Shown piece after piece: positions 1 through 12,135 of a stretch of 64,000 bases of DNA. A program made the position numbers and the translations under genes. The DNA is from Branchiostoma lanceolatum. Its lineage: Eukaryota > Chordata > Leptocardii > Amphioxiformes > Branchiostomatidae. The stretch's first letter is position 1. Each line of letters opens with the position of its first letter. Location: positions 12,219,501 to 12,283,500 of the forward strand of contig NC_089727.1 of the NCBI RefSeq assembly GCF_035083965.1, written 5' to 3'. Under the pieces are notes generated by a model. The model did no database searches. It had not been told where the DNA came from and was given only the letters and a program-made list of their open reading frames with translations.

Positions 1-49
1 CACACAACAAAGTTCCTTATGTTAATTATTTCATGCTACTTATCATCAA

Positions 50-180
50 GGAGCTGTGGCGGCGTGTGGCTAGGCTAGATCAAGAGGTCACAGGTTTGAT
101 TCCTCGATAGACGTTGTGTCCTTGGGAAAGCCACTTATCACAACTTTCCCCACTCCACCCAGGTGTAATTAATTTAGCTG
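50..180 (+). repeat. tRNA-derived SINE (decayed)
   Basis: A pol III-type B box GGTTTGATTCC is at 93-103 with an A-box-like GTGGCTAGGCTAG about 35 bases before it, followed by a body with GTGTCCTTGGGAAAGCCACT. This is the layout of tRNA-headed SINEs. It lies in the last visible JADE intron. Confidence 0.5.
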
Positions 181-411
181 CAGTCCCCTTTATTGTACTT
201 GTAGAAAAGATTTGAAAAATAGCCCTGATTCATTTAGCAAGTATACTGTACATCTGTACATCACAACAGAAAGAAAAACTTTTCAGTCAAGATAAATGGA
301 TCCAAACACATTTACTTTACTTAACTTCCAGTAGAACATAGCCATGTATTCTAACTAGTCTAAGGGAAGGCTGGATTCTAGACCAAGTTCAACAGCAACT
401 AGATCCTTTAC

Positions 412-3400
412 CTGTCAGCTCTTTCGTTCCTTTTTTCCTCTTCTGTCTTCTTCTTGGGTGACAACGTCGATGAGGGCCTTACAGTGGTCTCAGTCGCCCC
501 ATCTGTGACTCCTTGTCTTTTCTTAGTGTGCTTGGGACAGTATGACTGGAAAAAAATCCAATTCAACAATTAGATTGCATATTCTGAGCCTCTATCTGCA
601 GAAAACTGTTGATAACAGTGAGGATGCAATGGCCAAGATCTATAGTATCAGTTCCAAACTCATAAACTACTTCTTAACAACAGCTTATCAAAATTCAAGA
701 GCATAGTTTCTGTAATAGAACGTCTTACCTTAAATTTCACCTCTTCGTCTGGACCTTCTAGTACAGTCTTCATCTCCAGACCGTTTTGGAATGCACAGGT
801 GACATGGAAGGCTACCTTACAGGTGGTCACCTGGAAATAAAGACAAGAAACTCATTGAAAATTTAACATTCTTAACATTACAGGTATATTATAACATCTT
901 ACACATAACTACGACCTGCTCTGTCTCACTGCTCAAAATCTCATCATATGATAAAAATTAAAAAAACATCGAATTATGGCATATTATGCTATCCTCCTCA
1001 ACCTTTGACTGTCCACAAACACAGAGACTCCGACACTTACCACACACTGTATAGGAGCTCCTGTTCTCTCTCTACACAAGCAGCATATCAGGTCCCATCG
1101 GCTGGGCTGGATGAAAAAAGAACATAGAAGTTAAACATACAATACTACAAATTGTCAAAGTTGTAAAGAAATAAGATCTGTTCCTAGCCCCGACACACAT
1201 ACACACCCCGGCACACACAAAAGCACATACACATACATGACATATGATACATACACATACTACAAAGAAATCCACACACACACAAATACCCACACACATG
1301 CATATATACCCACACACTCACACAAACACGTTAACTTACAGGGATCTGTGAGATCTTGCAGACTGGTTCCATCTTCTCAGGAACCCCTATGCTGACCTCG
1401 GGTACCCACAATGCACAGCTCACGTGGCACCATTTTGTTCCACTCCTGCAGAAAGCAAAACAACAGCCGATTACATCCAAACCCAAAATTTCAAAGAGGA
1501 AAAAAATACATGTACTTTTCATTCTTCTTACCCTCGCTCATTGACACGTATCTTTTCTTACATTTACTATTACTAGAAGTGCAAACAGAGTATTCACAAA
1601 TTTCCTTACAGGAAAGTAGTGCTGCATACCTAAACCCCGGACCTGATCTGGACTGGACCTAACATTTAGGTTCAAGTCCAAAAAAACCTAAACGCCTGGA
1701 AACAAATGTCTCTCACTTATACTCTCCTTTTTGTTTTAAACCATTTTAAACCTTCCTTAGATCGTGAAATTTGCACTGGAAAAATACAAAAAACATTGCT
1801 GTTTTTGTGTTTATAACTTAACTTTTGTGTTTACTACTGACTATATATAATTTTGCACATATAGTTTTCAAATTGCATGTAAAATATATGCCAATATGCA
1901 ATTTTACATGTAACAGGAAAAAATTTTTTGGGCACACAAATGCCAAACTTACAAGTCCGTACCTGAACCTGAACCTCTGGATTTAAATCCGGACCTGAAC
2001 CTGAACATGGGTTTAGGTATGCAGCACTACAGCAAAGTCAGTTTTCCTCAGATCACAAATTATCTTATTACCTAGTGCTCTTCATGGCCCCTCCCTTCTT
2101 CGGACAAAGCAGGCACGTGGGGCTGATCCCAAGGGCACACGTTCTACACACCCAGCTGCCTTCTGGGATCTTCTGGATACCGTAGCACGCCTGCAGGTCA
2201 AAAGACACACATTAAAATCATCTCATAAGTTGAAATAGAATAAGAGATTCTTCACATTCGGATAAAGGATAGACACTTGGAATCTCCAACAATATTCTAG
2301 AGTCAAATATCTAATGATAGAAATACTATATATGTGAACATGTGAGAAAGGCATAAGTTAAGCTGTAGAGCTTTCCACACAGTGGCCCTGAAATTTGGAG
2401 ACTAAGTTTCCCAATTCTTTTGGACAAAATAGCATAGAATGCATGATACACGATGGTTCTTTGCTAAGGGAAAATTTCCACTGTAAGGGAGCGTATCAGG
2501 TTAACGGGACTCCCGCGCGGTCCCGGGGGAGCTGTAACGTCTTCTAAAAGATCATGATAGTTAGACAAACGATATCTCGCACATGTCTCGCCAATTGGAA
2601 ATGAAACTAGCCAATGTGTATACCTAAAATCCTGCCGTTTTACTAATGTTGCATCATTTTGTCTGAATATTTTCTGAAATAGGCCAAGTTTGCTGTTATA
2701 GAAAGGATGTTCGGTGTAAAAAATATCAAAATGGTGTAAATAAGCCGGTTCTAAACGTTACTGAAAATCCAAATCTTCTATATTCTGAACAATAACAATA
2801 ATTCTAAACTTTCTGTTTTAGGAATTTTTTCATTTCTCATTCAAATTATTTCTACGACCGAAAATAGGTCGAAAAATACATTTTTTTAAACTCAAACACC
2901 CGTAAATCAAAATTTCCGCCGTATCAAAAAAATCCCTAAAACAAAAGCCTGGGGATATTAGTTCTCGAAAATTTAAGACCTCGATGAGTGAGTTTGAACG
3001 CACATGCTCGAGTTTTTCATACCACTTTGGACCAATGTCATGCCTCGCGGATATGGGGAGGGGGTACTTGATGCCGGCGTAAACAAGTCCCGCAACATTC
3101 AAAGTCATCAACAATGGCGCCAGTAGCTTGGCTACATGTTCCATGTCCACAACAAAATGTCAGGAAAGATATACTGTCCAGAAAATAGTTTGTATTTGTG
3201 ATAAAGTGTTTTTTCTTCTTGTGCAAGGGACCTAGGACAGAAAGGGCCTTTTGGCGCGAATTTACAGTGAAAACCTGCATATGACCGTGAGTGACCCCGA
3301 ATAGAATGCATGTTCTATTCGATTACGTCACTTCGAACGTAATAGAATGTTGTTCGATTTCTAAAAAAGTCTGGAAATTTTGGGCCCATATTTGACCATC

Positions 3401-6400
3401 GTGATAATATGACATATACAAGCAGAGGTATGTTCGAGCAATGGAAACGTTACAAGGATGAAAGCGCCTACCTGGTGCACACAGATGTTGCAGCTGTCAC
3501 AGAACACCATCTCATTGCCCTCCTCACAATCAGGCTGAAAAAATAACACAAATATGTAAATCAAACCATGAACATTCTAAATGTAAGTTTCCTTGGTGAC
3601 AAAGTCTAAGGTAATGCATACTTTGTCAAATACTGAAAATCTTGAAATGATTTAATTTTTGCTGCGTTCACGATGACCTCTCCACTGCAAATTCATGACA
3701 TCAAGAACAGACCATGCCAATGTATTTCTACCATGAACTTAAATAACACGAAAACCTCATTTTCTCTTTTACCGCGAACTTAAGTCCCAAAGAAAATGAA
3801 ATAATTCTAAGCTGCTCTTTTACGACATATAACTCAGAAACAGTCCAATACCAGGAATGTATCAAACACAACTTACCGATCTGCATACGTCACAGATGAC
3901 GTCCTCGTCATACTCGATCCCCAGCCCCTCTTCTGTCTCTATTGTCATCTGCTTGTTTTCATGGCACTTGTTCTCCAGCTCCTCTATAACCCGCTCCATG
4001 GTGTATTCATCAATGGCTGTGTCACCTGAAATAAATTTGTTATATTTCTCTTAATCAATAGCTTACTTGTCATGGAGTCAAAGATCCATCTAATGCTACT
4101 CTTCAAACTAGCCACACAAACTTCTCAGATGGCACAACTCTTTTATTCTATGCCAATTCCACTACGGTAGTCTACCCTTTGAAATTTTGATGAATATCAT
4201 TTCTTCCAAAATCCCCTCTATGCCATTCCTAATGTTGTACTCTCTTTCAAGTCAAATCATACAGTTAACTTTTCCAGTTATGTGAGACAATAACTTCATT
4301 GAACAGCTATCTTAGGTCATCCAATGCTCTGTTATAATGACTATGGGGTACCAATGACAGCAGTCCTCACCCATAACTTCTCTCTCTGTGTTGACCACGG
4401 TAAGCCAGTGCAGGTCGGTATCATCCAGATCATATCTACATGCGTTGTCTGCCAGCTGTAGGGTCACACTGCCCTCACTGTCCTTCTCAGGTGCAGACAG
4501 TTTCAACAACTTTCGAGGCCTAGAAAAACATGATACAAGAAATGTGTAAAATTTTTAAAAACTCTGCAAATAAAATGCCCTGCAGTTCCAAAGGAAGCTG
4601 CTATTGGGTCCAAACTTATATTACTTCTTCCCCAGCACTACAGCTATCTACCAACCAAAAATCCTGACCATAGCATGTCCAGAACACGAGACAGAAAAAC
4701 CTGAAGTGCTGATGCAGTACATAAGAAAGCTACCAGGGGGGCCTAAAACATAATCATTACCTCTATAGGACAAGACCTAACTACATACCAAATTTCAAGA
4801 CAATTCCATCAATACCTTATTCAGCTGTAGGCTACCATTGCCAATCATCCATGTAAGAAATGCATCCAAACTTACATTTTAAAGCAGCCTTGCTTGTCCC
4901 GTGGTACGATCTCCTTCATGGTTGGGTGTGGGAACATGTCGGGGTTGACCGGTACCTGCACGCCGCGTTCCCACTCCTGTTTCCACGTGTCCGTCATCAC
5001 CATGAACTCCTCGGGCTGGAGCTGCTGCGAATCTGGCAGCTTCATCGCCGATATCAGGTCCTTACGGAACATCTCCGCCGGCTTGTTGGAGTGAATACTG
5101 CGCTCAGACGGAGAGCCGAACTTGGAGAACTGGGAATCTGTGGGAATCATAACAACAAAGTCTGAAGATCAAGTTTCAGTGGTTAACGGCAGGGATTTGA
5201 GAGACAGTCTTCTTTAAGACTGTGCAGGCCAGGCCTCGAAATTAACTTTTTCTTCTACAGTCCCAAAAGCAATCAACTGTCCTTACTTGTCCAAATTTTT
5301 TTCTTCTTTGTATTACAATATGGTACCATACAGCCACATTGCAATGTAGAAATAGAAAGATTTTCTTTTCAATGTAGAGATGGCCAAATTTTTTTTCCTA
5401 GATCCTACAGCCCTTTTTCTTCAGTATGAAACAAAATTGTGTGGGACAAGATTTGGATTTGTACTGTTGTCCCACAACTGTCCCAAAGTGAATAATAATT
5501 AAATTTCTCTGTGATTTGGAAGTCGTGACAATGTTAACCTGGAGCCCTGGCAGACAGAGCAAGGAGAGGCGTGGTACCTGAGACAGGGTCTTGTTCACAA
5601 TCGTTGGTGGATAGCGGCAGGGAGCAGACGCTCCCCGAGGCTTGGGAGGTGCTGCTACTGGGACCCTGCAGGCTGTCTGGAGAGACAGCTGAGTTGGTAC
5701 AATATAGGGGGTTACCAGGGGGTAGGGCATGGTACATGGGCCAGGGTACACTTCCTGTTCACTGGCTTGTCAGATTAGTCACACATAACACTCACAAAAC
5801 ACTAAGCAGTGAAGAAAACGGAAATGCTACATGATAAGAGTTAAGTAGCAACAAGATCTCAAGAAGTCTAAGATTTATTCTATCTGAGAAATCATACAGA
5901 TTGAAATGCATCTCAAGACCCTCATGCTTTCAAAATCAAAACTTTTAGATATTTATTTTCTAAAAATCAATGACAACAGTGTTTGATGGTAATGTAACTC
6001 TTGAATATTACTAGGAATTGAAATTGAAAATGGATCGCCCAATCTTCTATGTAACATGGGTAATTCAAAACCTAATTTAGTAGATTCAGTGAAAGCTTAA
6101 AATAGAATTTTTCCATATTCAGTTCCAGGAATAGTCGCAGTCTCAAATATTGAATGGACAAATGTATCTATGCCAAGGTTGTGCAAATATAGTCCAACCT
6201 CTTGATCAGTGCCAATTGATACATGCGAAACATGTGGAAGGAAGCCAAACACCTACTTCTAGTTTGTGATCATCTCAAACTGGAAGTACCAAAAGGTTAC
6301 AGAATTATATTAAGGTATTGAATACCTTAACATCAGAATGAAATAATGATGTAGAAAAAGAGTACATACCTCTAGACACCTCATCGTCAGTATCGCTGCC

Positions 6401-6442
6401 ATCACTACGACTTCTGCGACGTTTGGGCGCCCTCCGCTCCAT
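412..6442 (-). CDS. JADE: JADE-family PHD finger protein (5' part, 11 coding exons, partial)
   Basis: JADE proteins scaffold the HBO1 (KAT7) histone acetyltransferase complex with ING4/5 and MEAF6 and read histone H3 tails in the nucleus (family knowledge). Coding exons on the minus strand, 5' to 3': 6442-6370, 5688-5578, 5137-4876, 4519-4371, 4025-3877, 3534-3472, 2190-2072, 1445-1340, 1106-1041, 830-729, 545-412, all with GT-AG borders and matching phases. They give about 444 residues, and the gene continues off the left edge. Seen: a basic, acidic-serine N-terminus ([17 protein letters not shown]), a Ser-rich linker, the conserved [20 protein letters not shown] block (about residue 75), an EPL1-like segment, a PHD finger (CDVC...NEMVFCD...CNICVHQACYG, about 241-290), a zinc knuckle ([12 protein letters not shown]) and an extended PHD ([16 protein letters not shown] to SYCPKH). 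The ATG follows a strong acceptor (TTTTTCAG/TC ATG). JADE1, 2 or 3 paralogy cannot be assigned. Confidence 0.93.
1193..1330. repeat. CA-rich imperfect microsatellite filling a short JADE intron
   Basis: Runs of CACACA, ACACATAC and CACAAA occupy most of the 233-base intron between the exons 1445-1340 and 1106-1041. Translations across it (Cys/Val-rich) are artefacts of the repeat. Confidence 0.85.
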
Positions 6443-8074
6443 GACTGAAAAATCGGCAGACACATCAGCAAACCAATAGTTGTACATGTAAATACAACAA
6501 GGATGCATCAGTTGAACTCCAAGATTGTTACCAGGATATTGTGATCAGACACATGTAAGCATAACAAACAAGTTAGATTTGCTGTAACCAATACATATTT
6601 GATACCATTCTCATTGTATTGAAAAAAGTATTGGTTAAGTGCTAAAAGTAAATGGCTCTGTTCCTATACTCTATTCTGACATGGAGATGCAACACAAAGG
6701 TTTCTGACAACTGAAACACCATACCTCTAACAAGGAATAGGCACGACATTCAAATGATCATTTGTATTATCATAACATCACTTCAGATTAACGCACACAT
6801 GGTGGCTCTATTGTTCACACAAATCTGCTCATTTGCATGACAATGCAGCTCCTAACTGTACAGACCTGTATGAGTCAATGGACTGGTGGATTGTATCTAG
6901 GTCAGGTTACTGGGAAAAGCCTATCAGATGTCTGTAATCCCCAAGCAGATGGTGGGAAGAAAGATTGTAACATCGTCGCAAAATCCACATAAAAATGGGG
7001 CAGCCAGATAACATTACAAGTTTCCATTCAAACATCTGCTAGGAGATTACATCATCATCATCATCATTAGATTCATTGTCTTACACTCTGAATTTGTTGT
7101 ATCTATATAACCCTAGAAGTGTCAGGTAAATTTGCATGTGTATTGGAAGCCCCACCATATATGTGTATCAGTAGGGCCAATCTAATCAGTGACAATTCAT
7201 TTCCAGCTACACTGAAAGTGTTCATGACACGCATAACAAACATTTTACAGTTACTAAGGGTCACTTCGAAAATTGAAAAAATGACAAGGCAAGCTACCTT
7301 TCTCGTTAAAAGTTAATATATGTTTTAGAAATGAGGTATCTGTTTTTCATTGTTTTACAGTTATGAAAAACAGATGTTGGGGACTATTAGTTGGCTTTAA
7401 ATGAGCAGTAAAAAGGTATGGGGTTAAACTGGTGATGCAATGTTTATTTTAAGTCAAAACTTTTGAAAACCCTTTTTATCCGACATTTCAAAATCTGTAT
7501 TCTAACAAGTCAACAAAGCGAAGGTATTTCCCACCCCCGCCTCCAGCTAATTTGGTACCGCCCACTATTGTATTCCACACATGACCCCATTGACCCGAAA
7601 CTTTACATGCCGTGGGGCCACTCTTCAAACCACCCGCCAATCGACACACCCTTAAAACACACCTCTAAACTTTAACTGAACATCTTAGAGTATTTATAGT
7701 ACTCTAAGAAGTCGGTATATAGTATACTAGCACATGAGTAAGTGGTATGAGACGCGGGAAGAACTATTTCTTGTCGTGATAGCTGAACATTGCGTACTTG
7801 GCGCGAATCCAAGCAGCGTTACTTGAGAGGGCTGCACGAAAACTGATACAAAGGGAGAAAATTTGACAACGTGCTAGCTGGCTCGACGAGCCCGGCAGCA
7901 TGGCTATAACGGTCGTGTCTTGAGGTATCATAACTTGATTTGAAACATAATATAAACATAATCATGACATATGACTGACCGACATTTTCCCATCCATATT
8001 GAAAGATTTGTGATGAAGAATTTTCAAACGATCGGAAGCATTTGGCTTCACAAGGGATGTCACGATACACATAC
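6443..8074. other. JADE first intron, no gene seen
   Basis: It holds AT-rich single-copy-looking DNA, a short (CAT)n run near 7050, and one CCCCAAGCAGATGG motif near 6940 resembling the foldback-element end described for 45-62 kb. No coding signal. Confidence 0.6.
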
Positions 8075-8350
8075 CTTTTTGAAGGGTTTGAAATCTCAGC
8101 TACAACGGTCAGGCAGTCGTCGATCCTGACCAAAACAGCAGGCGACGCAGGAATGGCGGGTTTCCCCAGATAATGAGGGAGATGTTGCACTTTGTCCGTC
8201 CGCGCCAAGAACCCGCCTTCCCCGAAAAAATGGCTCCAAAAACACAACCTAATTAGATATTCAAACACAAATTTTTTACCAATCTGCGACGTGTTACGTC
8301 AAAAATCCAAATCGGCAGCCTTGTTCGACATCTTAGAACTACGACGGAAT
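8075..8350 (-). other. JADE: Probable non-coding first exon of JADE
   Basis: On the minus strand a strong donor (CTTCAAAAAG/GTATGTGT) ends an exon at 8075, and the first coding exon of JADE begins just after a good acceptor near 6444. A 5' UTR exon ending at 8075 with a first intron of about 1.6 kb explains both. The upstream limit is a guess: the region around 8.1-8.35 kb is comparatively CpG-rich and reads like a promoter. A reading frame of about 149 codons across this area on the same strand has no recognisable similarity and runs through the donor, so I do not call it coding. Confidence 0.45.
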
Positions 8351-8631
8351 ACAAACTGTCACCAGGAGTCCTTTAAATCCTGAGGAAATCAACGATTTCG
8401 GTCGGTGCAAAAATTTGAACCAAGAATGAAGTGGTTCAGTCGCCATGATGATGACGTCACTGGCAGGGCCGAGCCATCACGTGACCAAGTAGCGAGACTT
8501 CACGAGAAACGACGAGAACGTAGAAACTTGAGTGAAAAGGCGAAAATTTGTTCTTTCTTTCTGGTATTTGTTCTTGTTTATGGTTTACTGTAGAGGAAAG
8601 ACAAGTGACCACATAGATAGAAGAACGCAAG
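8350..8631. promoter_or_regulatory. Candidate divergent promoter of JADE and PSMG3, with putative PSMG3 first exon
   Basis: JADE is transcribed leftward and PSMG3 rightward, and the nearest likely 5' exons of both lie here. The JADE donor is at 8075. A plus-strand donor (GAACGCAAG/GTTAGT, exon end 8631) could end a 5' UTR exon of PSMG3, whose coding exon at 10316 directly follows an acceptor. The stretch has relatively many CpG dinucleotides and no TATA box that I can see, as expected of housekeeping divergent promoters. This is inference from arrangement only. Confidence 0.35.
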
Positions 8632-10315
8632 GTTAGTTAAAGGTTCATCTTTGATGTCTTAACGTTCTTGTAAATGGGTGTACACACCTGCACGTTGCAT
8701 GCCTCTCTCATGAAACCACTCATATCATGCAAGTTTTTGTGTGACAACTTGTGGGGATATCTAGCAGTTTGACCATGTGAATTATTGCTTGAATGTAAGA
8801 TTAATACTAAAAGACGAAGATTAAGGACTTCATGTCAGTCAGATTATCAGAGTTACTGTTATCATATCATTTATGGTCTTATTGGTCTATTATGTACAGG
8901 TCAGCAGGTAAGGCGAATATTTGAATCCTTTGTTTCCACTCTATACACACCTGTAACAGGCTGTAACGTTATACATGTAGCACATACATCCACTATTCAC
9001 GAACAACTCAAACTTCTATCCGCTCCATCCTAACAAACAGGAGCTTCAGATCAGCATCACAAGCACGTGGTGATTGATGGTTTTATTTCATCATCGTCAC
9101 CCTCGCTAATTACCTAACCTACCCTCTTGCTAATCTAACCCATACCAAGCTTTGTTAAGTACTGTCTTTGCTGTACTGCTGTCTTTCCTTTAGGGAGCAC
9201 AACCCAGTTTATTTGGGGTTTCAATTGGAGGCTGCGCATCCTCAAGTCTAGGTACTGCCTCTTCCAGGGAATTATTCTGAAGTAAATCAACTGTGTATGG
9301 GGTGAAAGCCTATCCCATCCGCTACAACTTACACAGTACAAGACCAACTTTTGTTTCTTCAACCTCTCCAAGGGACATTTCACTATCAACGCGGATGGAT
9401 ATCAGGAAATACGGCTCGGACCGAAACACAATTTTCACCAAAAACACACCAATCCAACCGCTTTTCGGCCATGCTAGTATCTAATATCAGTTCGAAGCAC
9501 ATTATGAGACATGTGAACTCAAACCCTGCCCTTCAAAACGTTTTCGTCACTTTTTTGTCGTGCACTACCTTGGACCCCGGTCGCGGAAGAACTGGGGTGT
9601 GCACCCTTTACTCTATTTTAACAACTTTTCTACAATAGCCTGAACATTTCAGGAGTCAATGATACTAGTATTGAACTTGAATTTGATGAATGAACTTCTA
9701 GGTCTATCGCTAAAAGGTCTCACTCAATATTTCCTCCCGTAGGCTTCTATATTGTAATACCTGTTATAATGTTATATGAATGCGTTTGTAATGAAGCCAT
9801 AGGAAATGTACCAAGGTCATTCATTCTATGTTGAGAAAATTTACCCTAGATCATGTAAAAAAAATTGCCAATTACTTGAAAGCATACAATTCCTGTTTAT
9901 AGCAATTTCAAACTGCACTTAGCTATACCCCAAAAATGACACTTTCTAGCTGCAAGCATACGACCGCACCACTCAACCACCAGGACTGTGCAAGTCCGAC
10001 CTTGCGTGCAGCTGCCAAACTTTACCTGCCAATTTCTTCAGTTACAAATGGGCTTTCATCAGTTTGACGCTTGAGATCAGTTTTGCTGGCTAAAAGGAAA
10101 TTTCCCACCAATATAAACACATGTTCATGCAGCCGTTAATTTTTTGGGTCCGCACTCTTTAAAGGCACCCACTCAGAGTAATACATGAATGAGACAATAA
10201 CAGTGTAGCTTGTGGCCATTTCTTGGTCATTGTATATTTCTTGTTCTTTGGGTATTTCCCCAAGGTTGTCATTTTGTATAACTATAAGCCTAATTTCTTT
10301 CCTGTGCACTACTAG
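8632..10315. other. Probable PSMG3 first intron, no gene seen
   Basis: Between the putative 5' exon and the coding exon. Several frames of 60-95 codons on both strands show no family resemblance and no consistent composition. Confidence 0.45.
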
Positions 10316-10681
10316 ATGGCAGGAGGAACACCAAGAACCAAGCAGGGAGCTGCTACTGTCAATGGCGTCCACACAGACATAGTTTGTACCGCTTTTGGTG
10401 ACTCCATTTTCGTGGTCGTGACACAGTACCAGAAGATTGGTACGTTAGTCCAGGTTGTGCCTGGCGTTTCTGTGGATGGCACATCGGCGCCGACTTACAC
10501 GACACGAGTGCTGCTCGGAAAAGACGAACCAATGACGCATGTGTTTGCAAGGAGCCTTGGAGAGAAGATTTGTCCACACAATGATTACAAGCCTTTTACG
10601 TTAGCTGTCGCCCTGAAGGATTGGTCACCACAGGTTTTACATGCAGCAGAAGAACTTGTTCTACAAAACAAAGTATGGTAG
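10316..10681 (+). CDS. PSMG3: Proteasome assembly chaperone 3-like
   Basis: PSMG3 (PAC3) pairs with PSMG4 and helps order the alpha ring during 20S proteasome assembly in the cytosol (family knowledge). The frame gives 121 residues, the usual length for the family (about 122). Recognisable blocks in order are VHTDIVCTAFGDSIFVVVTQ (residues 19-38), KIGTLVQV, the TTRVLLGKDEPMTHVFA core (about 61-77), LAVALKDWS and the ELVLQNKVW C-terminus ending in Val-Trp as in vertebrate PSMG3. The coding region is uninterrupted. The ATG immediately follows a pyrimidine-rich acceptor (TTTCCTGTGCACTACTAG/ATGG), so an upstream non-coding exon is expected, probably near 8.6 kb. An ATTAAA poly(A)-like signal lies at 11112-11117. 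It is the only gene between the JADE and nephronectin-like genes. Confidence 0.92.
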   Translation: MAGGTPRTKQGAATVNGVHTDIVCTAFGDSIFVVVTQYQKIGTLVQVVPGVSVDGTSAPTYTTRVLLGKDEPMTHVFARSLGEKICPHNDYKPFTLAVALKDWSPQVLHAAEELVLQNKVW

Positions 10682-11927
10682 TGGAAGGGGACACTGGACA
10701 ACTGTGAACAAATGCCCGCAAGGCATCACATGAGCCGGATTTTATACTTAATTGCCCCATAAAGAGAGTTTTTGCACCACTTTACCTGTACTACTACCCC
10801 ATAAGTAGCAAACTAGTACCAGACTGAGTACAGTTTGGTGCAAAGAACACTGACTGGACAGTTGGGATCAAACCCAGTACATTCACTAGGTGGATAGCTA
10901 TCCATTGAGCCCTACTACAAACAGCTTACACTTAATACAAGTGCAGCACTTTACAGTACACGGATGAGGAGAACACAATAATACAAGGAGAAGCATGTCA
11001 TACATCAACACATTTTATTGCTGTTCTCTGAAAATCTTCAGGTTTAACAGTAGAAAAAGATGATTTGTAATATTTCAAACGTTCTCTTGGTACAAACAAA
11101 ATAACTAAGGCATTAAAGGTTGAAAGATATGCTATGTCGTCTCATAATGGTACATACATGTACCTGTGTATTCAAACTGGAATAGTTTGGAAGAATAGTT
11201 TGGCTAGTCATTGTACATCCTCCATCCAGCACTGCTGGTCTTGAGGTTACTGTTACTGGTACATGTAGTTGCATCCTGTCACCTAGTAGTAGTAGCCTGG
11301 TATCCATCCTATGTTACCTTTTGGGGTCGTATCCAGTATCCTACACAAATGTGGCGGGAAGGGACCATTGGAGCTTAGATTGGGATGGATATCAGGCTGA
11401 TGACCTGATGTATGATACTATTCTTAAGGATAACCCTATCCTGAACAATGTCTATTATCTAGATATTTGTGCCATAGATCATAATTGATAGCACCAATTA
11501 CATGTACTCCCCTTTGAGGTTGACAAAAGAAAATATTAAAGACATACAACTTCTAGTCTCTAGTAGCCTAGTTAGATGCTCAGTAGCAGTCATAATTTCA
11601 ACATCAATTTTGATTGTTCATATGAAGTTATAGTACTGATACAAACCAAAGTAACTAAGTAAGTGACAGTCTGACTGTGACATGAAAATTACTAGTATAA
11701 ACTATTCCATAACTCTAAAAGCTGCCTACACTAACCTTCACTAGAACCTCTATAGAACTGTAATTGATATGTAGGTACTATAAAGAGCTGATTATGATAC
11801 AATCCACTAACTGATAAATCAGCTATAGCAAATGTACAGGTTTATTGTGACCTTATGTATTGAACATAATGATGCTCAGTAAATTAGAACTCATTGATCA
11901 TAAAAAAGAAACCTACCAAACTTATTG
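10682..11927. other. Intergenic region with SINE remnant
   Basis: An inverted B box (GGGATCAAACC, 10864-10874) and surrounding sequence look like a minus-strand tRNA-derived SINE. A foldback pair AGCCTGGTATCCATCC (about 11293) and GGATGGATATCAGGCT (about 11380) bounds a 100-base element. The rest is AT-rich with no coding signal. Confidence 0.5.
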
Positions 11928-11933
11928 TTTTAT
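11928..11933 (-). terminator. Poly(A) signal of the nephronectin/FAM171-like gene
   Basis: AATAAA on the minus strand (TTTATT on the plus strand) lies about 205 bases past the stop codon at 12136-12138, a normal distance for a short 3' UTR. Confidence 0.4.
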
Positions 11934-12135
11934 TCATATTCTACTCTACTAAATCACCTTACGTGCAAGTAGACATTATCTCTCTACCTCATCTCTGCCT
12001 TGCTGATACTTTTTGTCACTGAAAATTCTAGATATTTATAGCAGAAATACAGTTGACAAACGATACAGTTGACAAACTAAGCAAAGATATGTGTCAAAGG
12101 TTTCTCTCTATCTTGTAAAGTTCCATCTGTAACCG

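Noticed and set aside
1072..1317. Cys/Val-rich frame on the minus strand
   Set aside because: It is a translation of the CA-rich microsatellite in a JADE intron.
7819..8268. A 149-codon minus-strand frame in the promoter region
   Set aside because: It reads through the JADE first-exon donor, shows no domain, and lies in likely 5' UTR and promoter DNA.
8405..8593. A 62-codon plus-strand frame upstream of PSMG3
   Set aside because: Probably 5' UTR sequence of PSMG3; hydrophilic then hydrophobic composition but no known relative and no support for translation.
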